A stretch of DNA of 64,000 bases, from positions 2,983,001 through 3,047,000 of the forward strand of contig NZ_CP040813.1 of the NCBI RefSeq assembly GCF_009498295.1, given 5' to 3'. Of the stretch, positions 8,744 to 16,508 are shown one piece after another; positions within the stretch are counted from its first letter, which is position 1, and each line of letters opens with the position of its first letter. Position numbers and translations under genes: made by a program. This stretch comes from Oceanihabitans sp. IOP_32. GTDB lineage: Bacteria > Bacteroidota > Bacteroidia > Flavobacteriales > Flavobacteriaceae. The notes under the pieces were generated by a model. That model saw only the letters and a program-made list of their open reading frames with translations, was not told where the DNA came from and did no database searches.

Positions 8744-9439
8744 ATGAATAAAATCACGATAGCGATAGATGGTTTTTCCTCAACAGGAAAGAGTACCGTA
8801 GCAAAACAAATTGCAAAACATTTGGGGTATGTTTATGTAGACTCTGGCGCCATGTATCGGGCAATTACCTATTTTGCTATGCAAAATGGTATTATTGGCG
8901 AAAACTATTTTAAAGTCGAAGATTTAATTGCGCAACTACCAAACGTTAATCTTCACTTTGAGTTTAATAAGCAGCTTGGATTTGCCGAGGTGTATTTAAA
9001 CGGAATAAATATCGAAAAAGAGATACGCACTTTAGAGGTTTCTCGATTTGTGAGCAAAGTAGCCACGGTATCTCAGGTTCGTGAGCAATTGGTTAAGCAG
9101 CAAAAAAAATTAGGTCAAAACAAAGGTGTAGTTATGGATGGTCGGGATATAGGAACTGTTGTTTTCCCAGATGCCGAGCTCAAGATTTTTATGGTCGCTT
9201 CCGCGGAAAAAAGAGCAACCAGACGCTACAAAGAACTATTGGCTAGAGGCGATAAAGTAAGTTACGAAGATGTTTTAAAAAATGTTGAAGAAAGAGATTT
9301 TACCGACACTAATAGAAAAGATTCTCCTCTAGTGAAAGCACACGATGCTATAGAGATTGATAATTCGGACCTAACTTTAGAAGAACAATTTAATAGAGTT
9401 TTAGAATTGGTGAACACCACCTTAGCAGAAAATAAATAG
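8744..9439 (+). CDS. cmk: Cytidylate kinase
   Basis: 231 residues, the normal size. It phosphorylates CMP and dCMP with ATP. The P-loop GFSSTGKSTVAKQIAKHLG is at about residues 10-28, VDSGAMYRAIT follows as the nucleotide-binding helix, and GRDIGTVVFPDAELKIF plus RATRRYKELLARG are the CMP-specific and arginine-rich lid elements. It lies upstream of rpsA, the common bacterial order, though with 435 bp between them and a separate rpsA promoter. Confidence 0.95.
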   Translation: MNKITIAIDGFSSTGKSTVAKQIAKHLGYVYVDSGAMYRAITYFAMQNGIIGENYFKVEDLIAQLPNVNLHFEFNKQLGFAEVYLNGINIEKEIRTLEVSRFVSKVATVSQVREQLVKQQKKLGQNKGVVMDGRDIGTVVFPDAELKIFMVASAEKRATRRYKELLARGDKVSYEDVLKNVEERDFTDTNRKDSPLVKAHDAIEIDNSDLTLEEQFNRVLELVNTTLAENK

Positions 9440-9699
9440 TTTTTAAGCCTGACGTCGTTGCACTCAAGTTTTTCTTCAGCACGACTTAATTTTATATGGT
9501 CTTGGCAGAAGAAGGTGCAATTAAGAAGCGCTATAAACCTATTTTTAAAATCACAAGATTTCTCCTGTCGTCGAAAAGACAAAGCACGAATACAACACAA
9601 AAAACCGTAAAAACCACATTTTATTCAGTTTATTTAGAGTTCTAAGTCACAGATGGTTAAAATAATCCAATCAAATTAGGCTATTTTATTGAAAATATG
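9440..9699. other. Intergenic region, no gene seen
   Basis: The sequence holds no protein-like frame. A patch near 9550-9580 (ATTTCTCCTGTCGTCGAAAA) resembles degenerate interspersed sequence found between flavobacterial genes. The rpsA promoter begins at 9700. Confidence 0.4.
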
Positions 9700-9707
9700 T
9701 ATTTTTG
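9700..9707 (+). promoter_or_regulatory. -7 box for rpsA
   Basis: TATTTTTG matches TAnnTTTG. Start of transcription near 9713 would give a leader of about 160 bases before the rpsA ATG, long enough for regulatory structure. Confidence 0.5.
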
Positions 9708-9818
9708 CACTCCTTTTAGCGAATTATTGGAAAGATAAAAGGAACGAAATGATACTAAAAATAACACTTCTGTGTGTTAATTGCTTAAATCTTCCAAGGC
9801 ATGCAGAATACAAAAACC

Positions 9819-9861
9819 GTAATGTACTTGTGTTTCCGCGAAAGCGAAAAACAAACATTAC
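9819..9861 (+). promoter_or_regulatory. Stem-loop in the rpsA leader
   Basis: GTAATG (9819-9824) pairs with CATTAC (9856-9861). Inside, TTGT pairs with ACAA, and the tip is CGC-GAAA-GCG with a GNRA tetraloop. The structure ends 13 bases before the rpsA ATG, so it covers the usual place for translational feedback by S1. This is inference from pairing alone. Confidence 0.45.
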
Positions 9862-9874
9862 TTAATTATCTTAA

Positions 9875-11707
9875 ATGGCTGACAAAGCAAAACAAGTAGA
9901 GGTTGAAGCAACAGACGCTCCAACAGTTGAAGCTCCAGTAGTATCTGAAGCGCAAGCAAACCCTGAAAAATTTTTAAAAGAGTTTAACTGGCACAATTAC
10001 GAAGAAGGAATTGATGAGGTTGACGACAAACAATTAGAGGAGTTTGAAAAATTAGTAGCAGAGAATTTTGTGGACACTTTAGACGACGAAGTTGTAGAAG
10101 GTACTGTAGTTCACATTTCTGATCGCGATGCAATTATCGATATTAATGCAAAATCTGAGGGTGTAATTTCTTTAAACGAATTTCGTTACAACCCAAATTT
10201 AGCAGTTGGCGATAAAGTAGAAGTATTAATTGATGTGCGTGAAGACGCTACAGGTCAATTAGTGTTATCTCACAGAAAAGCACGCGTTATCAAAGCATGG
10301 GATCGTGTAAATAAGGCACACGAAACTGGCGAAATCGTTAATGGTTTTGTGAAGTGTAGAACAAAAGGAGGTATGATTGTAGATGTTTTTGGCATCGAAG
10401 CATTCTTACCAGGTTCTCAAATCGATGTGAAACCAATTAGAGATTACGACCAGTACGTTAATAAAACTATGGAGTTTAAAGTGGTTAAAATTAATCACGA
10501 ATTTAAAAACGTAGTGGTGTCTCATAAAGCTTTAATTGAAGCTGATATTGAAGAACAAAAGAAAGAAATAATTGGTCAATTAGAAAAAGGTCAAGTACTA
10601 GAAGGTGTGGTTAAAAACATTACGTCTTACGGTGTATTTATTGATCTTGGTGGCGTTGATGGTTTAGTTCATATCACAGATTTATCTTGGTCTAGAATTA
10701 ATCATCCAAACGAAATCGTAGAATTAGACCAAAAATTAAATGTGGTAATTCTTGATTTTGACGAGAACAAATCTAGAATCCAATTAGGTTTAAAACAATT
10801 AAGCAAACACCCTTGGGAAGCTTTAGCCGATACTGTACAAATTGGTGATAAAGTAAAAGGTAAAGTGGTTGTAATTGCAGATTACGGTGCGTTTATTGAA
10901 GTGGCTGATGGTGTTGAAGGTTTAATTCACGTGTCTGAAATGTCTTGGTCTACGCATTTACGTTCTGCTCAAGATTTCGTTTCTGTAGGAGACGAAGTAG
11001 AAGCACAAATTCTAACGTTAGATAGAGAAGATCGTAAAATGTCTCTTGGTATTAAGCAATTAACTCCAGATCCATGGACTGATATTACTGCGAAATACCC
11101 ATTAGGTTCTAAGCATACCGGTGTTGTACGTAACTTTACAAACTTTGGTGTTTTTGTTGAATTAGAAGAAGGAATTGACGGGTTAATTTATATCTCTGAT
11201 TTATCTTGGACTAAGAAAATCAAGCATCCATCTGAGTTCTGTGCTGTTGGTGATAAGTTAGATGTGGTGGTATTAGAGTTGGATGTTGAAGGCCGTAAAC
11301 TAAGCTTAGGTCATAAACAAACTACTGAAAATCCTTGGGATAAGTACGAAACAGAATTTGCCGTAAATACAGTTCATAAAGCTGCTATTACAGATATGGT
11401 AGATAAAGGTGCTACTATCGAATTTAATGAAGATATTGTGGCGTTTGTACCTTCTCGTCATCTTGAGAAAGAAGATGGTTCTAAACTTAATAAAGGTGAA
11501 GAAGCAGAATTTAAAATCATTGAATTTAACAAGGAGTTTAAACGTGTTGTAGCCTCTCATACTGCTATTTTTAGAGAAGAAGAGATTAAAAACGTAAAAG
11601 CTGCTGCTAAAAAAGCTGCTAGTGCTGCTGCAGAAGCAAAACCTACTTTAGGTGATGCTAATGATGCTTTACAAGCGCTTAAAGATAAAATGGACGGAAA
11701 GAAATAA
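9875..11707 (+). CDS. rpsA: 30S ribosomal protein S1
   Basis: 610 residues. A Glu/Ala-rich N-terminal extension is followed by a series of S1 (OB-fold) repeats from about residue 65 to 560. The clearest are VEGTVVHISDRDAIIDINAK, LEGVVKNITSYGVFIDLGG, VKGKVVVIADYGAFIEVADG and HTGVVRNFTNFGVFVELEEG. The tail is Ala/Lys-rich. S1 brings mRNA to the small ribosomal subunit. Its role is unusual in Bacteroidota, where Shine-Dalgarno use is weak. Its own promoter, leader hairpin and terminator mark it as a single-gene unit. Confidence 0.96.
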   Translation: MADKAKQVEVEATDAPTVEAPVVSEAQANPEKFLKEFNWHNYEEGIDEVDDKQLEEFEKLVAENFVDTLDDEVVEGTVVHISDRDAIIDINAKSEGVISLNEFRYNPNLAVGDKVEVLIDVREDATGQLVLSHRKARVIKAWDRVNKAHETGEIVNGFVKCRTKGGMIVDVFGIEAFLPGSQIDVKPIRDYDQYVNKTMEFKVVKINHEFKNVVVSHKALIEADIEEQKKEIIGQLEKGQVLEGVVKNITSYGVFIDLGGVDGLVHITDLSWSRINHPNEIVELDQKLNVVILDFDENKSRIQLGLKQLSKHPWEALADTVQIGDKVKGKVVVIADYGAFIEVADGVEGLIHVSEMSWSTHLRSAQDFVSVGDEVEAQILTLDREDRKMSLGIKQLTPDPWTDITAKYPLGSKHTGVVRNFTNFGVFVELEEGIDGLIYISDLSWTKKIKHPSEFCAVGDKLDVVVLELDVEGRKLSLGHKQTTENPWDKYETEFAVNTVHKAAITDMVDKGATIEFNEDIVAFVPSRHLEKEDGSKLNKGEEAEFKIIEFNKEFKRVVASHTAIFREEEIKNVKAAAKKAASAAAEAKPTLGDANDALQALKDKMDGKK

Positions 11708-11762
11708 TTAAATTTATGATGTTCCCTTTTCCTTAACAAAGGAAATTCATTTTTAAAATTTG

Positions 11763-11795
11763 AAGCCGTCTCAAAACCTGAGGCGGCTTTTTTAT
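11763..11795 (+). terminator. Terminator after rpsA
   Basis: AAGCCGTCT (11763-11771) pairs with AGGCGGCTT (11781-11789), followed by a T-run, 55 bases after the rpsA stop. Confidence 0.88.
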
Positions 11796-11814
11796 GTTCA
11801 ATTTTTTGGAAAAA

Positions 11815-11936
11815 ATCTTGCGGTCGTACTACGGCCGTTGCTAAAGCCCGCGCAAGGGATAGTAGCGGAAAGCCCACAGCGAGGCACGAGCGCGGACTTG
11901 CAGTGTATAGCCCGACCCTTGGGTTGCGCCCAAATA
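11815..11936 (+). ncRNA. Candidate structured RNA or repeat, GC-rich
   Basis: About 120 bp that are strikingly GC-rich against an AT-rich background and contain no open frame. CGGTCGT-ACT-ACGGCCG (11821-11837) is a perfect 7 bp hairpin, counting one G-U pair. CAAGGG (11853-11858) can pair with CCCTTG (11916-11921). I recall similar sequences (AAAGCCCGCGCAAGGGAT, AGCGGAAAGCCC) recurring between genes in flavobacteria. A relation to the published flavo-1 RNA motif is possible but not established here. It lies after the rpsA terminator and before the pyrR promoter. Strand is uncertain. Confidence 0.45.
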
Positions 11937-11976
11937 AAGATTGATATTTATGGTTTTAACTTATAAATTTTTGCAC

Positions 11977-11984
11977 TACCTTTG
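11977..11984 (+). promoter_or_regulatory. -7 box for the pyrR-pyrB operon
   Basis: TACCTTTG matches TAnnTTTG exactly, 27 bases before the pyrR ATG at 12012. This short leader leaves no room for a PyrR-type attenuator. Confidence 0.55.
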
Positions 11985-12011
11985 CGCTTATAATACCTTT
12001 TGGATAGAAAT

Positions 12012-12551
12012 ATGAGTCAAAAAGTTTTACTTAACGCAAAAGAGGTAAACATTATTCTGCATCGTTTGGCTTGTCAACTTATTGAAAAACACAACGATTT
12101 CACTAATACGGTTTTAATTGGACTGCAGCCTCGTGGTATTTTTTTAGCGGATAGATTGGCTAAAATATTAACAGAGCATTACAATATTAAAAACATAAAA
12201 TTAGGGTATTTAGATATTACGTTTTTTAGAGATGATTTTCGTAGAAGCGGAAAACCCCTAGAGGCCAATACTACAAAAATTGATTTTTTAGTTGAAGATA
12301 AAAATATTGTGTTTATAGACGATGTTTTATATACAGGACGGAGCATAAGAGCGGCTTTAACCGCCATTCAATCTTTTGGAAGACCAAACGAAATAGAATT
12401 ATTAACTTTAATAGACAGGCGTTTTAGCAGACATTTACCTATTCAACCGGATTATAGAGGACGACAAGTGGATGTTATAAATAATGAAAAAGTTGTAGTA
12501 AACTGGAAATCAGAAGATAATGAAGACTCGGTTTATTTAATTGATAAATAG
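12012..12551 (+). CDS. pyrR: Bifunctional pyrimidine operon regulator / uracil phosphoribosyltransferase PyrR
   Basis: 179 residues from the ATG at 12012. A TTG four codons upstream could extend it, but the ATG gives the usual length. It is a type I phosphoribosyltransferase: the PRPP loop is VFIDDVLYTGRSIRAAL, with GLQPRGIFLADRLA and RRFSRHLPIQPDYRGRQV typical of PyrR. It can make UMP from uracil and PRPP. In Bacillus it also binds pyr mRNA, but no antiterminator-type leader is visible here, so the enzymatic role may be the main one. It leads the operon with pyrB. Confidence 0.95.
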   Translation: MSQKVLLNAKEVNIILHRLACQLIEKHNDFTNTVLIGLQPRGIFLADRLAKILTEHYNIKNIKLGYLDITFFRDDFRRSGKPLEANTTKIDFLVEDKNIVFIDDVLYTGRSIRAALTAIQSFGRPNEIELLTLIDRRFSRHLPIQPDYRGRQVDVINNEKVVVNWKSEDNEDSVYLIDK

Positions 12552-12617
12552 AAAAAATAACTAAAGTTTAAGTAAAGTACGACGCTTAACTTTAACTTTT
12601 AATCTCTAACTTTTACA

Positions 12618-13547
12618 ATGAGCACACTAAGTGTAAACCACTTATTAGGAATTAAGCAGCTTAACAAGGCAGATATTAATCTTATTTTTGAAACTGCCGA
12701 TCAATTTAAAGAGGTCATTAATAGGCCTATTAAAAAAGTACCATCGCTTAGAGATATTACGATTGCTAATCTTTTTTTTGAAAATTCTACACGTACCAAA
12801 CTGTCTTTCGAACTGGCAGAAAAACGTTTATCTGCCGATGTTATTAATTTTTCATCTTCACAGTCTTCGGTTAAAAAAGGCGAAACTTTAATAGATACTG
12901 TAAATAACATCTTGTCTATGAAAGTCGATATGGTGGTGATGCGACACCCCAATCCGGGTGCTGGTGTATTTCTGTCAAAACATGTCGATGCCAGTATTAT
13001 AAACGCCGGCGATGGCGCCCACGAACACCCTACACAAGCTTTACTGGACTCGTATTCTATACGAGAAAAATTGGGAAGTGTTAAAGGAAAAAAAGTAGTT
13101 ATTGTTGGCGATATTCTGCATAGTAGAGTGGCTTTATCTAATATATTTGCCTTGCAGTTGCAAGGCGCTCAGGTAATGGTTTGTGGGCCAAAAACTCTTA
13201 TCCCAAAATATATAGATAAACTTGGCGTAAAAGTTGAAACGAATTTACGCAAGGCTTTAAATTGGTGTGATGTTGCCAATATGCTTCGTGTACAGAACGA
13301 GCGAATGGACATTAGTTATTTTCCTTCTACTAGAGAATATACTCAACAATTTGGGGTCGACAAACCATTGTTAGATTCCTTAGATAAAGAGATTGTAATT
13401 ATGCATCCAGGTCCCATAAATCGGGGCGTTGAAATTACCAGTGATGTGGCAGATTCTAAACAAGCCATTATTTTAAATCAGGTTGAAAATGGCGTTGCTA
13501 TTAGGATGGCAGTTATTTATTTATTAGCTTCGAAAATAAAACAGTAA
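12618..13547 (+). CDS. pyrB: Aspartate carbamoyltransferase catalytic subunit
   Basis: 309 residues, normal length. It joins carbamoyl phosphate and aspartate in the first committed step of pyrimidine synthesis. The carbamoyl-phosphate motif FENSTRTKLSFELAEKRL is at about residues 54-71, with HPTQALLDSYSI and HPGPINRGVE further on. It lies 66 bp after pyrR and 3 bp before the next gene. No pyrI regulatory chain is seen. The pairing with pyrR supports joint control of pyrimidine supply. Confidence 0.96.
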   Translation: MSTLSVNHLLGIKQLNKADINLIFETADQFKEVINRPIKKVPSLRDITIANLFFENSTRTKLSFELAEKRLSADVINFSSSQSSVKKGETLIDTVNNILSMKVDMVVMRHPNPGAGVFLSKHVDASIINAGDGAHEHPTQALLDSYSIREKLGSVKGKKVVIVGDILHSRVALSNIFALQLQGAQVMVCGPKTLIPKYIDKLGVKVETNLRKALNWCDVANMLRVQNERMDISYFPSTREYTQQFGVDKPLLDSLDKEIVIMHPGPINRGVEITSDVADSKQAIILNQVENGVAIRMAVIYLLASKIKQ

Positions 13548-13550
13548 GTT

Positions 13551-13883
13551 ATGATTATAGATAAAAACGGAAACATTTCTGTAATTACTCAGGAGAAAGC
13601 ATCGCCAATCGAATTGGTGAAAAAAATTCAGGCCTTGTATCCTAAATTTAAACATGACAATATAATTGTTTCTCTAACGGCTCTAGCCCCCATTAGCACG
13701 GAAGAAATTGCCGAGTTTATAGAGATTTCTAACCTACATAAAGCATCTAAACATTCTTTTGTTTTGGTATCGAACAAAGTAGATCTCGATACTTTACCCG
13801 ATCAATTAGACGTTGTGCCTACCCTTCAAGAGGCTTATGATATTATAGAGATGGAAGATATAGAACGCGATTTAGGATTTTAA
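13551..13883 (+). CDS. Conserved hypothetical protein preceding rnz
   Basis: 110 residues, soluble. The pattern of short beta strands and helices (NIIVSLTAL, HSFVLVSNK) suggests a small SpoIIAA/STAS-like alpha/beta fold. It lies 3 bp after pyrB and about 70 bp before rnz. I recall this protein beside rnz in flavobacteria, where databases sometimes label it ribonuclease Z by association. It has no metallo-beta-lactamase motif, so that label would be wrong. Function unknown. Confidence 0.78.
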   Translation: MIIDKNGNISVITQEKASPIELVKKIQALYPKFKHDNIIVSLTALAPISTEEIAEFIEISNLHKASKHSFVLVSNKVDLDTLPDQLDVVPTLQEAYDIIEMEDIERDLGF

Positions 13884-13951
13884 CCGGGTGTATGCTATAA
13901 TTAATTTGCCTTAAGTCTCAATTACAACCAATTTAATGACATTCGATAGAA

Positions 13952-14857
13952 ATGAAATTAACCATTTTAGGGTGCTATAGTGCGACACCTCGTGCTTTAA
14001 ACAATACAACGTCTCAAGTTTTAGAAATAAATAACCATATGTTTTTAATTGATTGTGGCGAAGGAACGCAGGTGCATCTGCGCAGACATAAAATTAAATT
14101 CAATCGTATAAAACACATTTTTATCTCGCATTTGCATGGCGATCACTTTTTTGGTTTAGTGGGATTAATTTCAACATTTAGGTTGTTAACTCGCGAGGCA
14201 GATTTGCATATTTACGGTCCTAAGGGAATTAAAGAAATTGTTACCCTACAAATGAAATTGGCTGATTCTTGGACTAATTACAAGATTTTCTTCCATGAAT
14301 TGACTTCAAAATCTTCCAAATTAATCTTTGAAGATGATAAAGTAGAAGTACACACCATACCCTTAAATCATCGTATATATACCAACGGGTATTTGTTTAA
14401 AGAAAAGGAGGGAGAACGTAAATTAGATATTGTCGCTGTTGAAGAAGCTAATATAGATATGGCTTATTTTAGAAAGCTAAAACAAGGTTTTGATGTTAAA
14501 AATAGAGATGGCGTCTTAATCGACAACAAAAAAGTAACCAAACCAGGTAATAAACCTAAAAGTTATGCCTTTTGTAGCGACACTATGTACAAGGAGGATA
14601 TCGTACCTATTATTAAAAATGTAGATGTATTGTATCATGAATCTACCTTTTTAGATATGCACCAGAATTTAGCCTTAAAAACCAAGCACTCAACAGCAAA
14701 AGAGGCTGCTAAAATTGCTAAATTGGCGAATGTGGGCACTTTAATTTTAGGCCATTACTCTACGCGCTACGACAATCTATTGGCTTTTAAAGAGGAAGCT
14801 CAAACAGTATTCGAGAACGTAGAATTGAGTGACGACGGAAAATCTTTTAGTTTTTAA
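13952..14857 (+). CDS. rnz: Ribonuclease Z
   Basis: 301 residues, the short RNase Z form. It is a zinc endonuclease that trims the 3' end of tRNA precursors. The metallo-beta-lactamase signature SHLHGDHFFG is at about residues 60-69. SDTMYKED, YHESTF and GHYSTRY provide the remaining metal ligands. It may be cotranscribed with pyrB and the small upstream gene. Confidence 0.95.
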   Translation: MKLTILGCYSATPRALNNTTSQVLEINNHMFLIDCGEGTQVHLRRHKIKFNRIKHIFISHLHGDHFFGLVGLISTFRLLTREADLHIYGPKGIKEIVTLQMKLADSWTNYKIFFHELTSKSSKLIFEDDKVEVHTIPLNHRIYTNGYLFKEKEGERKLDIVAVEEANIDMAYFRKLKQGFDVKNRDGVLIDNKKVTKPGNKPKSYAFCSDTMYKEDIVPIIKNVDVLYHESTFLDMHQNLALKTKHSTAKEAAKIAKLANVGTLILGHYSTRYDNLLAFKEEAQTVFENVELSDDGKSFSF

Positions 14858-14934
14858 TTCGCTTTAAGCTGAAGGTATTATAAGGTTTTATAGAATATCG
14901 CGATGAATAGAATTGCTCTAATTACTCAAACCTT

Positions 14935-14951
14935 ACAATTTTGTAAATTGT
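14935..14951. promoter_or_regulatory. Palindrome upstream of pdxH
   Basis: ACAATTT-TGT-AAATTGT is a perfect 7 bp inverted repeat with a 3 bp spacer, 37 bp before the pdxH ATG. It has the form of a repressor operator. No regulator gene is nearby. Confidence 0.35.
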
Positions 14952-14987
14952 GGATTAAATTTTAGTAACTGTTTATATAATAAGATT

Positions 14988-15635
14988 ATGCAAAAAGATT
15001 TAGGAGATTACAGAAAATCTTACGAAAAGGATAAATTACTATTATCTGATGTTCCCGAGAACCCCATGGAATTGTTTCAAAAATGGTTTTATGAAGTCGA
15101 TAGGTATTTTGCAGAAGACGAAACCAATGCGATGACTATTGCTACAATAGGGCAGGACGGTTTTCCGAAAAACAGGGTCGTGCTTTTAAAAAAATACACC
15201 TATGAAGGTTTTATATTTTTTACAAATTATAACAGTGATAAAGGTAAGGCTATCGCTAAAAATCCAAACGTGAGTCTATCTTTTTTTTGGCAAGGTGCAG
15301 AGCGGCAAATAATTATTAAAGGTAAAGCTGAAAAGATTGCCGAAAATTTAAGTGATGGTTATTTCGAGTCTAGACCAAGAGGCAGTCAACTCGGGGCTCT
15401 AGTATCTAATCAGAGTACACCTATTAAAAGTCGTGAATACCTTGAGGATAAATTACAAAAACTGGAGCAAGAATATGAAGGTAAAGAGATTTCACGACCT
15501 GATTATTGGGGTGGTTATATTGTAAAGCCTATTGAAATAGAATTTTGGCAAGGACGCCCCAATAGGTTGCACGATCGAATTTTATATACACTACAAAAAG
15601 ATTATAATTGGAAAATCGATCGATTATCTCCTTAA
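14988..15635 (+). CDS. pdxH: Pyridoxamine 5'-phosphate oxidase
   Basis: 215 residues, the standard size. It uses FMN and O2 to oxidise pyridoxine or pyridoxamine 5'-phosphate to pyridoxal phosphate. Motifs: AMTIATIGQDGFPKNRVVLLK (FMN binding), FFTNYNSDKGKAI, and the C-terminal EFWQGRPNRLHDRILY substrate and dimer motif. It is about 130 bp after rnz with its own upstream palindrome. Confidence 0.96.
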   Translation: MQKDLGDYRKSYEKDKLLLSDVPENPMELFQKWFYEVDRYFAEDETNAMTIATIGQDGFPKNRVVLLKKYTYEGFIFFTNYNSDKGKAIAKNPNVSLSFFWQGAERQIIIKGKAEKIAENLSDGYFESRPRGSQLGALVSNQSTPIKSREYLEDKLQKLEQEYEGKEISRPDYWGGYIVKPIEIEFWQGRPNRLHDRILYTLQKDYNWKIDRLSP

Positions 15636-15770
15636 TTTATTCGATTAAAATGAGGATATTTTACTACAAAAATTGTAAGATATACCGATTAAATACTTAC
15701 AAAATCCGATTAAAACCCCATTTTTATCGTTTTTTAACATTTAATTAACACTCGTATATCATTAGCTTGT

Positions 15771-15778
15771 TAGATTTG
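15771..15778 (+). promoter_or_regulatory. -7 box for the CAP lipoprotein gene
   Basis: TAGATTTG matches TAnnTTTG, 28 bases before the ATG at 15806. Confidence 0.5.
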
Positions 15779-15805
15779 CGTTGTTAAATCTTAATTAACC
15801 TAATT

Positions 15806-16300
15806 ATGGTGGTACTAAAAAAATTACCAATTGTGGTATTAATTAGTTTTTTGTTGTTTTCTTGTTCAACAGAGAACATCGACAATAATTTTGAGCCCCT
15901 TGTGGAAGAAGTGGTTGCTCCAACGACTAAAACCATTGAAAGCGAAATTCTATACCTAATTAACAAGCATAGACAATCTTTGGGTTTAAATACTTTGGGA
16001 AATCCCGAAATTATAAAATCTGTAGCCTACAGCCATACTGAATATATGGTAAATAAAAATGAAATTTCTCATGATAATTTTCCAACACGTAGTAGTTATT
16101 TAAAGGAAAACGCGGGTGCGAAAAAAGTGGCTGAAAATGTGGCCTACGGACATACTAGTGCAGAGTCTGTGGTTAAGGCATGGATTAAAAGTGAAGGGCA
16201 TAAACAAAATATTGAAGGCGATTTCTCAGACTTTAATATCGCTGCCGAAAAGGGCGCAAATGGTAAATGGTTCTACACTAATATTTTTATAAAAAAGTAA
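15806..16300 (+). CDS. CAP-domain (SCP/PR1-like) lipoprotein
   Basis: 164 residues. The N terminus is a lipoprotein signal with lipobox LLFSC, so Cys20 would be lipidated. The CAP domain (about 48-162) has NKHRQSLGLNTL, HTEYMVNKNEISHDNF, AENVAYGHTSAESVVKAWIKSEGHK and the final FYTNIFIK strand, typical of bacterial CAP proteins. Family members bind lipids or act on the cell surface, but roles in Bacteroidota are unknown. It is transcribed alone and shares a two-way terminator with the opposing OmpA gene. Confidence 0.9.
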   Translation: MVVLKKLPIVVLISFLLFSCSTENIDNNFEPLVEEVVAPTTKTIESEILYLINKHRQSLGLNTLGNPEIIKSVAYSHTEYMVNKNEISHDNFPTRSSYLKENAGAKKVAENVAYGHTSAESVVKAWIKSEGHKQNIEGDFSDFNIAAEKGANGKWFYTNIFIKK

Positions 16301-16448
16301 ATTCTTAGTTTATAAAGCTTGAGATAGACCTGAGCTTCAATAGATTCGATGGCAATTAGTACTCGAGGTATAGACGACATGTTTTCTATACCTTTATTTA
16401 ACCAAACCAAAATATATTTTCATTTCATAACGCGTTTTATCAAATAAT

Positions 16449-16487
16449 AAAAGCACCCCAAAAAGACGTATTTTTTGGGGTGCTTTA
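16449..16487. terminator. Bidirectional terminator between convergent genes
   Basis: AAAGCACCCCAAAAA pairs with TTTTTTGGGGTGCTTT around GACGTAT. A-runs and T-runs on both sides let it serve the plus-strand CAP gene and the minus-strand OmpA gene. Confidence 0.9.
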
Positions 16488-16508
16488 GTTTATTGAGTAG
16501 AAGTTCGT

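Noticed and set aside
11557-11966. Open frames across the rpsA terminator and the GC-rich island
   Set aside because: They read through the terminator hairpin and the structured island; the region is better explained as non-coding.
12000-12011. TTG start for pyrR
   Set aside because: The ATG at 12012 gives the normal PyrR length; the extra four residues have no support.
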